Source of the DNA: Sporichthyaceae bacterium
GTDB taxonomy: Bacteria; Actinomycetota; Actinomycetes; Sporichthyales; Sporichthyaceae
Direction: 5' to 3'
DNA: 41,142 bases
Assembly: GCA_036493475.1 (NCBI GenBank)
Contig: DASXPS010000204.1
Span: 1-41,142 of the forward strand
Both the position numbers and the translations under genes were made by a program. The notes beneath the pieces were generated by a model. The model searched no databases. It was not told the DNA's origin and worked only from the letters and a program-made list of their open reading frames with translations. Below are positions 7,671 to 15,627 of this stretch, one piece after another (the first letter of the stretch is position 1; each line of letters starts with the position of its first letter).

Positions 7671-9008
7671 TCACATGACCGGCAGATAGCGGTCCAACTC
7701 GAAGGCGGTGACCTGGATGCGGTACTCCTCCCACTCCCGTCGCTTGTTGCGCAGGAAGAAGTCGTACACGTGCTCGCCGAGAGTTTCGGCAGCCAACTCG
7801 CTGCGCTCCATCAGCGCAATCGCGTCGGCCAGGTTCTGCGGCAACGGGTCGATGCCCATCGCGCGCCGCTCGGCCGGGGTCAACGACCAGACGTCGTCCT
7901 CCGCCCCCGGCGGCAGCTCGTAGTTCTCCTCGATGCCCTTCAGGCCCGCGGAGAGCAGCAACGCGTAGGTCAGGTAGGGGTTGCAGGCCGAGTCCATCGA
8001 CCGCACCTCGACCCGGGTGGACTGGCCCTTGGTCGGCTTGTACATCGGTACCCGGACCAGCGCGGACCGGTTGTTGTGACCCCAGCAGATGTACGCCGGC
8101 GCCTCACCGCCGCCCCACAGTCGCTTGTAGGAGTTCACCCACTGGTTGGTCACCGCGGTGATCTCCGCGGAGTGGCGCAGCAGGCCCGCGATGAACGAGC
8201 GACCCACCTTGGACAGTTGGTACTCCGCGCCCGCCTCATGGAAGGCGTTGCGGTCCCCCTCGAACAGCGACAGGTGGGTGTGCATGGCCGAGCCGGGGTG
8301 CTCGGTGTACGGCTTGGGCATGAACGTGGCGTACACGCCCTGGTCGAGAGCGACCTCCTTCATGACCGTCCGGAAGGTCATCACGTTGTCCGCGGTGGTC
8401 AGGGCGTCGGCGTAGCGCAGGTCGATCTCCTGTTGGCCCGGGCCGCCCTCGTGGTGGCTGAACTCCACCGAGATGCCCATGTTCTCCAGCATGGTGATCG
8501 CCGCGCGCCGGTAGTCCTGGCCCATGCGGTGCGAGGTGTGGTCGAAGTACCCGCCGGCGTCGATCGGGATCGGGCGTTCGCCCACCTCCGGGCGGCGTTC
8601 GAACAGATAGAACTCGATCTCGGGGTGGGTGTAGAAGGTGAAGCCGAGCTCCGAGGCGCGCGCCAGCGTGCGTTTGAGCACGTAGCGCGGGTCCGCGAAG
8701 CTCGGCGCGCCGTCGGTCATCAGGATGTCGCAGAACATCCGGGCGGTACCTGGAGCCTCGGTCCGCCACGGCAGCAGCTGGAACGTCGACGGGTCGGGCT
8801 TGGCGAGCATGTCCGACTCGTACACGCGAGCGAAGCCCTCGATGGCCGAGCCGTCGAACCCGATGCCCTCGGCGAACGCCGATTCCAGCTCCGCCGGCGC
8901 CACGGCGACCGATTTGAGGAAGCCGAGCACGTCGGTGAACCAGAGCCGTACGAAGCGGATGTCCCGCTCTTCGATCGTGCGCAGCACGAACTCGGTCTGC
9001 TTATCCAT
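7671..9008 (-). CDS. glnA2: type I glutamine synthetase, GlnA2 type
   Basis: 445 residues, close to the roughly 446-residue GlnA2 group and shorter than GlnA1 (about 475). Visible signatures: GFDGSAIEGF near the N-terminus, the ATP-binding KPTKGQSTRVEVRS region, and VRSMDSACNPYLTYA. The C-terminus GEHVYDFFLRNKRREWEEY matches GlnA2 proteins next to glnE in Streptomyces and Mycobacterium. At the position of the adenylylated Tyr of beta-type enzymes the sequence reads ENYELPPGAEDD, so a Tyr is present. Basic activity is ligation of ammonia to glutamate with ATP. However, Streptomyces GlnA2 has been reported to glutamylate polyamines, so the substrate is open. Start ATG 9008. Confidence 0.93.
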   Translation of the reverse strand: MDKQTEFVLRTIEERDIRFVRLWFTDVLGFLKSVAVAPAELESAFAEGIGFDGSAIEGFARVYESDMLAKPDPSTFQLLPWRTEAPGTARMFCDILMTDGAPSFADPRYVLKRTLARASELGFTFYTHPEIEFYLFERRPEVGERPIPIDAGGYFDHTSHRMGQDYRRAAITMLENMGISVEFSHHEGGPGQQEIDLRYADALTTADNVMTFRTVMKEVALDQGVYATFMPKPYTEHPGSAMHTHLSLFEGDRNAFHEAGAEYQLSKVGRSFIAGLLRHSAEITAVTNQWVNSYKRLWGGGEAPAYICWGHNNRSALVRVPMYKPTKGQSTRVEVRSMDSACNPYLTYALLLSAGLKGIEENYELPPGAEDDVWSLTPAERRAMGIDPLPQNLADAIALMERSELAAETLGEHVYDFFLRNKRREWEEYRIQVTAFELDRYLPVM

Positions 9009-9085
9009 AGCCCCATATTCACCGATGGCGGATGACGCGGTGCAGTCTGCCTCCCGCGTGTTTCCAGCCGGTTACCGACGATGTC

Positions 9086-9397
9086 TCAGCTGACGACCTT
9101 GCTGATCTGGATGACCGGCGCGATCGCGGTGTAATTCGGGATGTCGCCCATGATCTGGGCGGCATGCGGCCCGAAAGCGCCCTGGAAGGCCTCGACCGAG
9201 TCGAACAGCAGGTGGCCGACGGCGACGTACGTCGGCGGCTGGCCGGGCGCGCCACCGGCCAGGCCGGAATCGATGGCCGTGCCCTTGCACGCGTCGCCGG
9301 TCAACTCGGCGACCATCGGGATGTGCTTGTTCTGGTAGTAGTCCATGTCGAACGCGGCGCCGTCGGAGTGCGGGTAGAACACGCTTACCTTGATCAT
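9086..9397 (-). CDS. EthD-domain protein
   Basis: 103 residues from ATG 9397 with GGGAG 8 nt upstream. It begins MIKVSVFYPHSDGAAFDMDY followed by the HIP motif, the pattern of the EthD family (dimeric ferredoxin-like alpha-beta barrel), and ends with a strand IAPVIQISKVV. Proteins of this family accompany degradation pathways such as ether cleavage, but most have no assigned reaction. It sits 77 nt upstream of glnA2 on the same strand; whether they share a transcript is not clear. No signal peptide. Confidence 0.85.
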   Translation of the reverse strand: MIKVSVFYPHSDGAAFDMDYYQNKHIPMVAELTGDACKGTAIDSGLAGGAPGQPPTYVAVGHLLFDSVEAFQGAFGPHAAQIMGDIPNYTAIAPVIQISKVVS

Positions 9398-9472
9398 CGA
9401 GACTCCCTTGTCAGGTGACCTGCTGCACGCCGGTCATATCACCCGGCCCGCGTCCTTGGCACCCCCGCCTTT

Positions 9473-9478
9473 TACCCT
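9473..9478 (+). promoter_or_regulatory. candidate -10 element of nadE (possibly leaderless)
   Basis: TACCCT fits the actinobacterial TANNNT -10 pattern and ends 6 nt before the nadE ATG. That spacing would place the transcript start at or near the ATG. No good Shine-Dalgarno is seen. Confidence 0.35.
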
Positions 9479-9484
9479 GCGGGT

Positions 9485-11245
9485 ATGCCACAGCTGCGAA
9501 TTGCACTCTGTCAGGTCGACGTCACGGTGGGCGCACTGGCCGCCAACGCCGACCTGATCGCGGCCCGGACCGCCGAGGCGGTCGCGGCCGGCGCCCGGTT
9601 GGTGGCGTTCCCGGAGATGGCGTTGACCGGGTATCCGGTCGAGGACCTGGCGCTGCGGCGGTCGTTCCAGTTGGCCTCCCGCCACGCCATCGACGCCCTG
9701 GCCGTCCGGTTGGCCGCGGAGGGACTGGGCGACGCGACGGTGGTGGTCGGCTACCTGGACGCCACCGAGCACGACACCCCGCGGCTGGGTCGACCGGCCG
9801 GCTCCCCGGAGAACGCGCTCGCCGTGCTGCACGGCGGCGCCGTGGTGGCCCGGTCTGCCAAGCATCACCTGCCCAACTACGGGGTGTTCGACGAGTTCCG
9901 CTACTTCGTGCCGGGCACCGTGCTGCCGGTGGTGCGCATCGGCGGGGTGGACGTCGCGTTCGCCATCTGTGAGGACCTCTGGCAGGAGGGCGGCCCGGTG
10001 GCCGCATGCGCACGGGCCGGCGCGGGGCTGTTGGTGGTCATCAACGGCTCGCCCTATGAGCTGAACAAGGACGACACCCGGCTGGCGCTGTGTGCCCGGC
10101 GGGCCCGGGAGGCCGGCGCCCCGCTGGCCTACGTGAACCTGGTGGGCGGTCAGGACGAGTTGGTCTTCGACGGGGACTCGTTGATCGTCGCGCCGGACGG
10201 GCAGTTGATCTGTCGCGGCCCGCAGTTCCGCGAGGCAGTGCTGGTCGCCGATCTGGAGCTGGCCGCGGCCGCGGCGGAGCCGTCCGAGCCGCCGGGCGAC
10301 GCGGAGGTCGCGGTGCAGCGCACCGTGGTGTCCTCCGAGCCGTTCCCCGCGGGCACTCCGGTGTTGATGGGCTGCGTGGACCGATTGCCGCCGGAGGCGG
10401 AGGTCTACGGCGCGCTGGTCGTGGGGTTGCGGGATTACGTACTGAAGAACGGGTTCCAATCGGTGATCCTCGGGTTGTCCGGCGGCATCGACTCGGCGTT
10501 GGTCGCGGCCATCTCCTGCGACGCCATCGGGGCGCAGAACGTGCACGGCGTCTCGATGCCCTCGCGCTACTCCTCCGACCACTCCCGCTCCGACGCCGAC
10601 GACCTGGCCGAGCGCACCGGGTGCCAGTACCGGACGGTGGCCATCGAGTCGATGGTGGCCGCCTATCTGGAGGCGCTGAAGCTGACCGGTCTGGCCGAGG
10701 AGAACCTGCAGGCCCGGGTGCGCGGCACCACGCTGATGGGGCTGTCCAATGCCGAGGGGCATCTGGTGTTGGCCACCGGCAACAAGAGCGAACTGGCCGC
10801 CGGGTACTCGACGATCTACGGCGACGCGGTGGGCGGTTTCGCGCCCATCAAGGACGTGCCCAAAACATTGGTGTGGCGCCTGGCGGAGTGGCGCAACGCC
10901 GAGGCTTCGCGGCGCGGGGAGACCCCCCCGATCCCGCCCAGCTCCATCACCAAGTCCCCCTCCGCGGAACTGAGGCCCGGTCAGCTCGACACCGACTCCC
11001 TGCCCGACTACGCCGTGCTGGACGACCTCCTCGACGACTACGTCGAACACGACGCCTCCGCCGCCGACCTCGTCGCCGCCGGCTTCGACGAGGCCCTGGT
11101 GGAACGCATCCTCCGCCTGGTCGACGTCGCCGAATACAAGCGCCGCCAGTACCCGCCCGGCCCCAAAATCTCCCTGCGCGCCTTCGGCCGCGACCGCCGC
11201 CTCCCCATCACCAACGCCTGGCGCGAGACAGCCGGCCAAGGCTGA
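9485..11245 (+). CDS. nadE: glutamine-dependent NAD+ synthetase
   Basis: 586 residues, two domains. The N-terminal nitrilase-type glutaminase has the catalytic triad visible as Glu44 (FPEMALTGYP), Lys126 (AKHHLPNYG) and Cys162 (ICEDLW). The C-terminal NAD synthetase has the ATP pyrophosphatase loop SGGIDS at residues 332-337 and the RGTTLMGLSNAEGHLVLATG, NKSELAAGYSTIYGD motifs. It makes NAD+ from deamido-NAD+ using glutamine as ammonia source. Length fits the shorter (about 550-590) two-domain NadE, not the roughly 680-residue mycobacterial type. Cytosolic. ATG 9485 has no clear ribosome site and a -10-like hexamer sits just upstream. Confidence 0.96.
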   Translation: MPQLRIALCQVDVTVGALAANADLIAARTAEAVAAGARLVAFPEMALTGYPVEDLALRRSFQLASRHAIDALAVRLAAEGLGDATVVVGYLDATEHDTPRLGRPAGSPENALAVLHGGAVVARSAKHHLPNYGVFDEFRYFVPGTVLPVVRIGGVDVAFAICEDLWQEGGPVAACARAGAGLLVVINGSPYELNKDDTRLALCARRAREAGAPLAYVNLVGGQDELVFDGDSLIVAPDGQLICRGPQFREAVLVADLELAAAAAEPSEPPGDAEVAVQRTVVSSEPFPAGTPVLMGCVDRLPPEAEVYGALVVGLRDYVLKNGFQSVILGLSGGIDSALVAAISCDAIGAQNVHGVSMPSRYSSDHSRSDADDLAERTGCQYRTVAIESMVAAYLEALKLTGLAEENLQARVRGTTLMGLSNAEGHLVLATGNKSELAAGYSTIYGDAVGGFAPIKDVPKTLVWRLAEWRNAEASRRGETPPIPPSSITKSPSAELRPGQLDTDSLPDYAVLDDLLDDYVEHDASAADLVAAGFDEALVERILRLVDVAEYKRRQYPPGPKISLRAFGRDRRLPITNAWRETAGQG

Positions 11246-11370
11246 CGTCATCCGCGTAGGCCACAGCAACGGGCACTTTCGTGGTCGAGGCGACTGACAT
11301 GGATTCGCGGGTTCTCCACAGGGCGCGGATTCAGCCCTCGGCTGCGGCGGCAAGTCAGCACGATCAGGCC

Positions 11371-12420
11371 ATGACCCCAGAACTGGCAGAGCTGTGCCAT
11401 CGTCAAGGTGGCGTGTTCACACCACGACAAGCGCTTACTCATGGCATGACACCCAATGAGCTGCGCAGTGCGACGCGTGCTTACGCGGTCGTATCGATTC
11501 GGCAGGGCGTGCTCACGACGGCGGACCGCTTGGTTGGCGCCGACGTGGTGAGCCGCCACGCGATGGATATTGCGGCCGCGCTGCTGCTCCGCAATCGCCG
11601 GCCACCCTGGCCCGGAAGCCTCGGCCCGGCGCCCAGTCTGGCCGCCGGTCATCTCAGCGCGGCGGTGCTCTGGAACCTCGGCGGACCGCTGCCGCCACTG
11701 GTCCGCACACGTCCGCCAGCGCGGCCCAGCGACCGTGGATTTCGGACCGAGCGCCCGTTCGAACCGGCGCGCAAGGTCGAATTGGTCAGCGCCGACCGCT
11801 GTCGGCGTAGCTACCGATGGGGCGTCGAGGTTTGCCCGGCTGATCTGCCGCCCGAACATGTCACGCGGCATGGCATGCTCCCGACGACGACGCGTGCTCG
11901 TACTGCAATCGACCTCGCTCGAGAGCTGCCGTGGCAGGAAGCCGTGACTGTCACCGATGCCGCGCTGCACTGGGGCACGACCCAGTCCGAGCTACATGCG
12001 GTCCTCGACCACTGCGCCTCCTGGCGCGGCAGCACGCAGGCCGCTCGCGTCCTGGCGTTCGCCGACGGTCGTGCCGAATCTCCCGCCGAGTCCGTTGCCC
12101 GCGTGATCTTCGACATGCTTAGCCTGCCCGAGCCCGAACTCCAGGTCGACATCTACGACGTCAGTGGGTTGATCGGGAGGGTCGATTTCCTTTTCCGTGG
12201 GCAGCGAACGATCATCGAGATCGACGGCAAGATTAAGTACCTCTCGCCATTCGGCGACCCCGGCGAAGTGCTGTGGCGAGAGAAGCTGCGCGAGGACCGA
12301 CTGCGGGAAGCCGGGTACGAAGTCGTTCGCATCACCTGGGAGCAGCTGATGGGCGACCCCCAGCTCATCCGCGCTCGCATCCTGGCGGCGTTCGCCAGAG
12401 CGGCGCGCCTGTCCATCTGA
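11371..12420 (+). CDS. AbiEi-like N-terminal domain + DUF559/Vsr-type nuclease-fold protein
   Basis: 349 residues from ATG 11371; earlier in-frame codons exist but the homology-like region begins here. The first 60 residues (ELCHRQGGVFTPRQALTHGM...SIRQGVLTT) resemble the winged-helix of AbiEi-type antitoxins. The C-terminal 110 residues show a PD-(D/E)XK arrangement typical of DUF559/Vsr-like proteins: ESPAES, VDFLF, IIEIDGKIKY, then KLREDRLREAGYEVVRITWEQL. Such proteins are common singletons in actinobacteria and no activity is proven. No AbiEii-like toxin partner is adjacent. Codons include more A/T-ending forms than nadE and panB on either side, which suggests later acquisition. Cytosolic. 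Confidence 0.75.
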   Translation: MTPELAELCHRQGGVFTPRQALTHGMTPNELRSATRAYAVVSIRQGVLTTADRLVGADVVSRHAMDIAAALLLRNRRPPWPGSLGPAPSLAAGHLSAAVLWNLGGPLPPLVRTRPPARPSDRGFRTERPFEPARKVELVSADRCRRSYRWGVEVCPADLPPEHVTRHGMLPTTTRARTAIDLARELPWQEAVTVTDAALHWGTTQSELHAVLDHCASWRGSTQAARVLAFADGRAESPAESVARVIFDMLSLPEPELQVDIYDVSGLIGRVDFLFRGQRTIIEIDGKIKYLSPFGDPGEVLWREKLREDRLREAGYEVVRITWEQLMGDPQLIRARILAAFARAARLSI

Positions 12421-12570
12421 ACTTGAGAGCTCAGCCTGTCAGTCGTGCTGACCGTCCAGAAGCCCTGCACGGTGGTTCACGCAGATGACGTCAGCCTCGA
12501 CCACGCCGTACGCTGGGGGCGTCCGGGTACCTCATTGGGAGGACTCGAGACGACCTCAAGGAGTCAGCCC

Positions 12571-13428
12571 ATGACCTCCAAGAACCCTTCCGCGGAAGAG
12601 ACCGCGCCGGTCTACGGAAACCTGCCGCCCGCCAAGCGGGTGCGCATCCCGGCCCTGCGGGCGATGAAGGAGCGCGGCGAGCGGTGGCCGATGCTCACCG
12701 CGTACGACATGTACACCGCGGAGATCTTCGACGCCGCCGGCATTCCGGTGCTGCTGGTCGGCGACAGCGCGGCCAACAACGTCTACGGGTACGAGACGAC
12801 GGTTCCGGTCACCGTCGAGGAGTTGCTCCCGCTGGTGCGCGCGGTGGTCACCGCCAGCAAGCGCGCATTAGTGGTCGGGGACCTGCCGTTCGGCAGCTAC
12901 CAGGTCTCCCCCGGCCAAGCGTTGGAGACCGCGATCCGGTTCATGAAGGAGGGCGGCGCGCACGCCATCAAGCTCGAGGGTGGAGTGCGGGTGGCCCCGC
13001 AGATCAAGGCGATCGTCGACGCCGGCGTCCCGGTGATGGCGCACATCGGCTTCACCCCGCAGAGCGAGCACGGCCTGGGCGGCTACCGCGTCCAGGGCCG
13101 CGGCGCCGGCGCCGAGCAGTTGCTCGCCGACGCGCACGCGGTGCAGGAGGCGGGTGCCTTCTGCGTCGTGCTGGAGATGGTCCCCGCCGAGGTGGCCAAG
13201 CAGGTCACCGCCGAGCTGCACATCCCGACGATCGGCATCGGCGCCGGGCCGGACTGCGACGCGCAGGTGCTGGTCTGGCAGGACATGGCCGGCCTGAGAG
13301 AGGGTCAGATTCCGCGGTTCGTCAAGCGGTACGCGGACCTGCGCGGCGTGCTCACCGAGGCCGCCAAGGCTTACGCGGCGGAGGTCGTCGGCGGCACCTT
13401 CCCGTCCCACGAGCACGCGTATCACTGA
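12571..13428 (+). CDS. panB: 3-methyl-2-oxobutanoate hydroxymethyltransferase
   Basis: 285 residues from ATG 12571, chosen because AAGGAG lies 7 nt upstream and the N-terminus then matches actinobacterial PanB. Family signatures: [37 protein letters not shown] split over residues about 40-75 (metal-binding Asp in VGDS), [32 protein letters not shown]. It transfers the hydroxymethyl group of 5,10-methylene-tetrahydrofolate to 2-oxoisovalerate, the first step of pantothenate synthesis. Usually a decameric cytosolic TIM barrel requiring Mg2+. No other pan gene is in the window. Confidence 0.96.
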   Translation: MTSKNPSAEETAPVYGNLPPAKRVRIPALRAMKERGERWPMLTAYDMYTAEIFDAAGIPVLLVGDSAANNVYGYETTVPVTVEELLPLVRAVVTASKRALVVGDLPFGSYQVSPGQALETAIRFMKEGGAHAIKLEGGVRVAPQIKAIVDAGVPVMAHIGFTPQSEHGLGGYRVQGRGAGAEQLLADAHAVQEAGAFCVVLEMVPAEVAKQVTAELHIPTIGIGAGPDCDAQVLVWQDMAGLREGQIPRFVKRYADLRGVLTEAAKAYAAEVVGGTFPSHEHAYH

Positions 13429-13442
13429 CCGCTGACAAAGAC

Positions 13443-13464
13443 GGGTCCGCCGAACGGAGGACCC
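13443..13464 (+). terminator. weak hairpin after panB
   Basis: GGGTCC (13443-13448) pairs with GGACCC (13459-13464) around a 10-nt loop, 14 nt after the panB stop. It overlaps the conserved upstream block of the following small gene, so it could be promoter-region structure instead. Confidence 0.3.
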
Positions 13465-13573
13465 CAACCTGACCGTTTGCTCCAAATCGTCCGATTTGTG
13501 CAACCGACCGCGCACCGCCGGAGTCGAAGGCCCCAAGAACCCGGGATCCGCCGGGTCGGACAGGGGGTCGGCA
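13449..13573 (+). promoter_or_regulatory. conserved 5' region of small WFVYPV gene A
   Basis: Three blocks recur in the same order and nearly the same distance upstream of gene B at 17547: GCCGAACGGAGGACCCC (13449-13465; 125 nt before the start versus 127 nt in B), GTCGAAGG (51 versus 54 nt), and CAGGGGG at the ribosome site. GAAC at 13452-13455 and GTT at 13475-13477 are 19 nt apart, resembling an ECF-sigma promoter. The region also holds the palindrome CAAATCGTCCGATTTG at 13484-13499. Confidence 0.45.
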
Positions 13574-13864
13574 GTGAGCACTCAGCAGTGGTTCGTGTAC
13601 CCGGTGCAGGACGGTTTCGAGCTGGTCATCGACTCCGCCGAGGACGACGTCCTCGAGGACGCGCTGGCCGAGGTCTGTGCTCAGTACAGCGACTACAACC
13701 TGCTCACCGAGCACCTGCTGGACACCGCCTGGGTGCTGCACTTCGTGCCGGCTCCGGTCGACGTGGTACCCGCCCCGCGGCAGATCAGCGACGCCGAGCA
13801 GCGCTCGCGTGACGCGCACCCGGCAGGCAAGGGTCGTCGCATCCCCCGCCAGGACGGGATCTGA
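13574..13864 (+). CDS. small WFVYPV-family protein A (96 aa, unknown function)
   Basis: Starts at GTG 13574 behind CAGGGGG. The first 60 residues read as a compact alpha/beta domain: QQWFVYPVQDGFELVIDSAE, an acidic helix EDALAEVC, DYNLLTEH, and LHFVPAPVD. The tail of about 35 residues is charged and probably disordered (KGRRIPRQDGI). No signal peptide or membrane segment. A paralogue at 17547-17795 shares W-F-V-Y-P-V, ELV-x-DSA, DYNL-x-x-E and HFVPAP. I know of no named family. It is not tightly coupled to panB (145 nt gap) and is followed by a strong hairpin, so it is probably monocistronic. Confidence 0.8.
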   Translation: MSTQQWFVYPVQDGFELVIDSAEDDVLEDALAEVCAQYSDYNLLTEHLLDTAWVLHFVPAPVDVVPAPRQISDAEQRSRDAHPAGKGRRIPRQDGI

Positions 13865-13878
13865 CCACAGGAGCACCG

Positions 13879-13913
13879 AGGCCGCGTTGCGCATGTCATG
13901 CGCAACGCGGCCT
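13879..13913. terminator. bidirectional terminator between convergent genes
   Basis: Perfect 16-bp stem: 13879-13894 with 13898-13913, 3-nt loop GTC. It lies 14 nt after the stop of the plus-strand WFVYPV gene and adjoins the stop (13916-13918) of the minus-strand gene, so it can serve both. Confidence 0.75.
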
Positions 13914-13962
13914 TGTCAGTCGTCTGGACGCCTGACAAGGCCCTCGTGCGGATGACATCCGC
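13889..13962. repeat. 74-nt imperfect palindromic element
   Basis: Bases 13889-13925 pair with 13926-13962 at 29 of 37 positions by my count. The core arms CCTTGTCAG (13911-13919) and CTGACAAGG (13932-13940) are perfect. Two smaller hairpins are nested at its ends: GCGCAT-GTC-ATGCGC and GCGGAT-GAC-ATCCGC (13948-13962). The element covers the last 15 codons or so of the minus-strand gene ending at 13916. It looks like a dispersed palindromic repeat rather than a simple terminator. Confidence 0.6.
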
Positions 13963-14740
13963 CGGGACGGGCCTGCCCTATCGCGGCGGCAAGCTCGTCG
14001 CGCGCGGTGGCCATGGAGGGGCCGTACCAGGTGAGCAGGCGGCCGCTGACCAGGGCTACGTCGAGGTCGGGGAAGGCGTCGGGGCCGTCGTCGGCGGAGA
14101 AGGCGTACGGCTCGTCGGGGAGGACGATCAGCTCGGCGCCGCGGGCGCGGATCTCCTCGACAGAGGCTTTCGGGTAGCGGCCGGCCATGTCGGCGGGCGG
14201 GTCGTGAAACACGTTGTCGAAGCCCATGCGGGACAGCACGTCGGTGGTGAAGGTGTCGGCGCCGGCCACCATCCACGGCCGCCGCCAGATCGGCACGGCC
14301 ACCTTGCGGCGCACCTGCGGCGGCGGTGCGGCCCAGGATGTTCGCGCCGCCGTCAACCAGGCCGGCTCGTCCAGGCCCAACCCGTCGAGCAGTCGGCCCA
14401 GCGAGGCCAACGCGGAGGGCACGTCGCGGATGTCGGTCACCCACACCGGCAGTCCGAGCGAACGCAGCGCGGAGAGGTCCTCGGCGCGGTTCTCCTCGAC
14501 TGCGGCCAACACCACGTCCGGCCGGAGGTCGGCCACCTGCTCCAGATCGGGGTTCTTCGTGCCGCGCACCCGGGCGCAGTCCAGCCCCGGCGGATGTGTG
14601 CACCAGTCGGTCACGCCGACCAACAGTTCCGGGGCCGTCTCCCCGATCGCCTCGGTGAGCGAGGGCACCAGCGACACCACCCGCCGCACCGGCGCGGGCA
14701 GCGCGACCACCGCCCCCGTGTCATCGGTCGCTGTACGCAT
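13916..14740 (-). CDS. helical-backbone metal receptor / BtuF-like substrate-binding protein
   Basis: About 274 residues from ATG 14740 (a GTG at 14746 is also possible). The fold signature of class III binding proteins is clear: [58 protein letters not shown], then a long helix and [16 protein letters not shown]. These proteins bind cobalamin, haem or siderophore-type ligands and normally feed an ABC importer. Here no signal peptide is present and no permease or ATPase gene is adjacent, so it may be a cytosolic orphan, as for many actinobacterial 'cobalamin-binding protein' annotations. The last 15 residues ([14 protein letters not shown]) are encoded by the palindromic element and may not be native. 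Confidence 0.8.
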   Translation of the reverse strand: MRTATDDTGAVVALPAPVRRVVSLVPSLTEAIGETAPELLVGVTDWCTHPPGLDCARVRGTKNPDLEQVADLRPDVVLAAVEENRAEDLSALRSLGLPVWVTDIRDVPSALASLGRLLDGLGLDEPAWLTAARTSWAAPPPQVRRKVAVPIWRRPWMVAGADTFTTDVLSRMGFDNVFHDPPADMAGRYPKASVEEIRARGAELIVLPDEPYAFSADDGPDAFPDLDVALVSGRLLTWYGPSMATARDELAAAIGQARPGGCHPHEGLVRRPDD

Positions 14741-14747
14741 CAGCACC

Positions 14748-14753
14748 TAGACT
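14748..14753 (+). promoter_or_regulatory. candidate -10 element of map (possibly leaderless)
   Basis: TAGACT matches TANNNT and ends 7 nt before the map ATG. The divergent gene starts only about 14-20 nt away, so there is no room for a normal 5' UTR with a ribosome site, and none is seen. A leaderless transcript is the simplest reading. Confidence 0.4.
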
Positions 14754-14760
14754 GCCGGCC

Positions 14761-15606
14761 ATGCAATTGGTCGCCGGCACCGTCTCTCCCCTGCGCGGTG
14801 TGCCGGCCGCGATCCCCCGCCCCGAGTACGTCGGCAAGGACGCCCCGACGCCGTACCGCGGCCCGGAGGTCAAGGACGCCGACACCATCGAGCGCATGCG
14901 CGCCGCGGGCCGGCTGGCCGCGCGCGCGCTGGTCGAGGTCTCCAAGCACATCGCACCCGGCGTCACCACCGACGAGCTGGACCGCATTGGCCACGAGTTC
15001 CTCTGTGACCACGGCGCCTACCCGTCCACGCTGGGCTATCGCCACTTCCCGAAGTCGCTGTGCACCTCGGTCAACGAGGTCATCTGCCACGGCATCCCGG
15101 ATTCCCGGGAACTACGCGACGGCGACATCGTCAACGTCGACATCACCGCGTTCCTGGACGGGGTGCACGGGGACACCGACGCCACCTACCCGGTCGGCGA
15201 GATCGACGAGACCTCCGCGTTGCTGCTGGAGCGCACGCAGGAGGCCATGCACCGAGGCATCAAGGCGGTCAAGCCCGGCCGCGCGGTCAACATCGTCGGC
15301 CGGGTCATCGAGTCCTATGCGGCGCGCTTCGGCTACGGCGTCGTCAAGGAGTTCACCGGGCACGGCATCGGCACCGCGTTCCACTCCGGCCTGGTGATCC
15401 CGCACTACGACGCGGAGCATTACCAGACCATCATCGAGCCGGGCATGACCTTCACCGTTGAACCCATGCTCACCCTGGGCAGCGCCGGCTGGGAGATGTG
15501 GGACGACGGCTGGACAGTGCTGACCCTCGACCGCTCGCGCAGCGCCCAGTTCGAGCACACGATCCTGGTCACGGATACCGGCGCGGAGATCCTGACCCTG
15601 CCCTGA
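14761..15606 (+). CDS. map: type I methionine aminopeptidase
   Basis: 281 residues. An N-terminal extension of about 40 residues with prolines ([20 protein letters not shown]) precedes the catalytic domain, as in actinobacterial type Ic enzymes. Metal ligands of the pita-bread fold are visible: Asp in [19 protein letters not shown] (two Asp), His in FTGHGIG, Glu in FTVEPML, and Glu in QFEHTILVT; the substrate His is in [10 protein letters not shown]. It removes the initiator Met from nascent proteins. Cytosolic, essential in most bacteria. Divergently transcribed from the binding-protein gene with almost no intergenic DNA. Confidence 0.96.
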   Translation: MQLVAGTVSPLRGVPAAIPRPEYVGKDAPTPYRGPEVKDADTIERMRAAGRLAARALVEVSKHIAPGVTTDELDRIGHEFLCDHGAYPSTLGYRHFPKSLCTSVNEVICHGIPDSRELRDGDIVNVDITAFLDGVHGDTDATYPVGEIDETSALLLERTQEAMHRGIKAVKPGRAVNIVGRVIESYAARFGYGVVKEFTGHGIGTAFHSGLVIPHYDAEHYQTIIEPGMTFTVEPMLTLGSAGWEMWDDGWTVLTLDRSRSAQFEHTILVTDTGAEILTLP

Positions 15607-15627
15607 GCGGCAGGTCCGGCGCCCGCG

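Noticed and set aside
9434-11353. Long reading frame opposite nadE on the minus strand
   Set aside because: Composition is low-complexity His/Gln/Arg/Gly typical of antisense of GC-rich genes; nadE on the plus strand has full catalytic motifs.
3513-13499. GTCCGATTTGT shared upstream of the lipoprotein (3513) and WFVYPV gene A (13489)
   Set aside because: An 11-base match between two places in 41 kb is expected by chance many times; distances to the starts differ (111 versus 85 nt) and gene B lacks it.
13898-15397. 499-residue plus-strand frame across the metal receptor and map genes
   Set aside because: Antisense to one gene and out of frame with the other; only the first residues are interesting because they come from the palindromic element.
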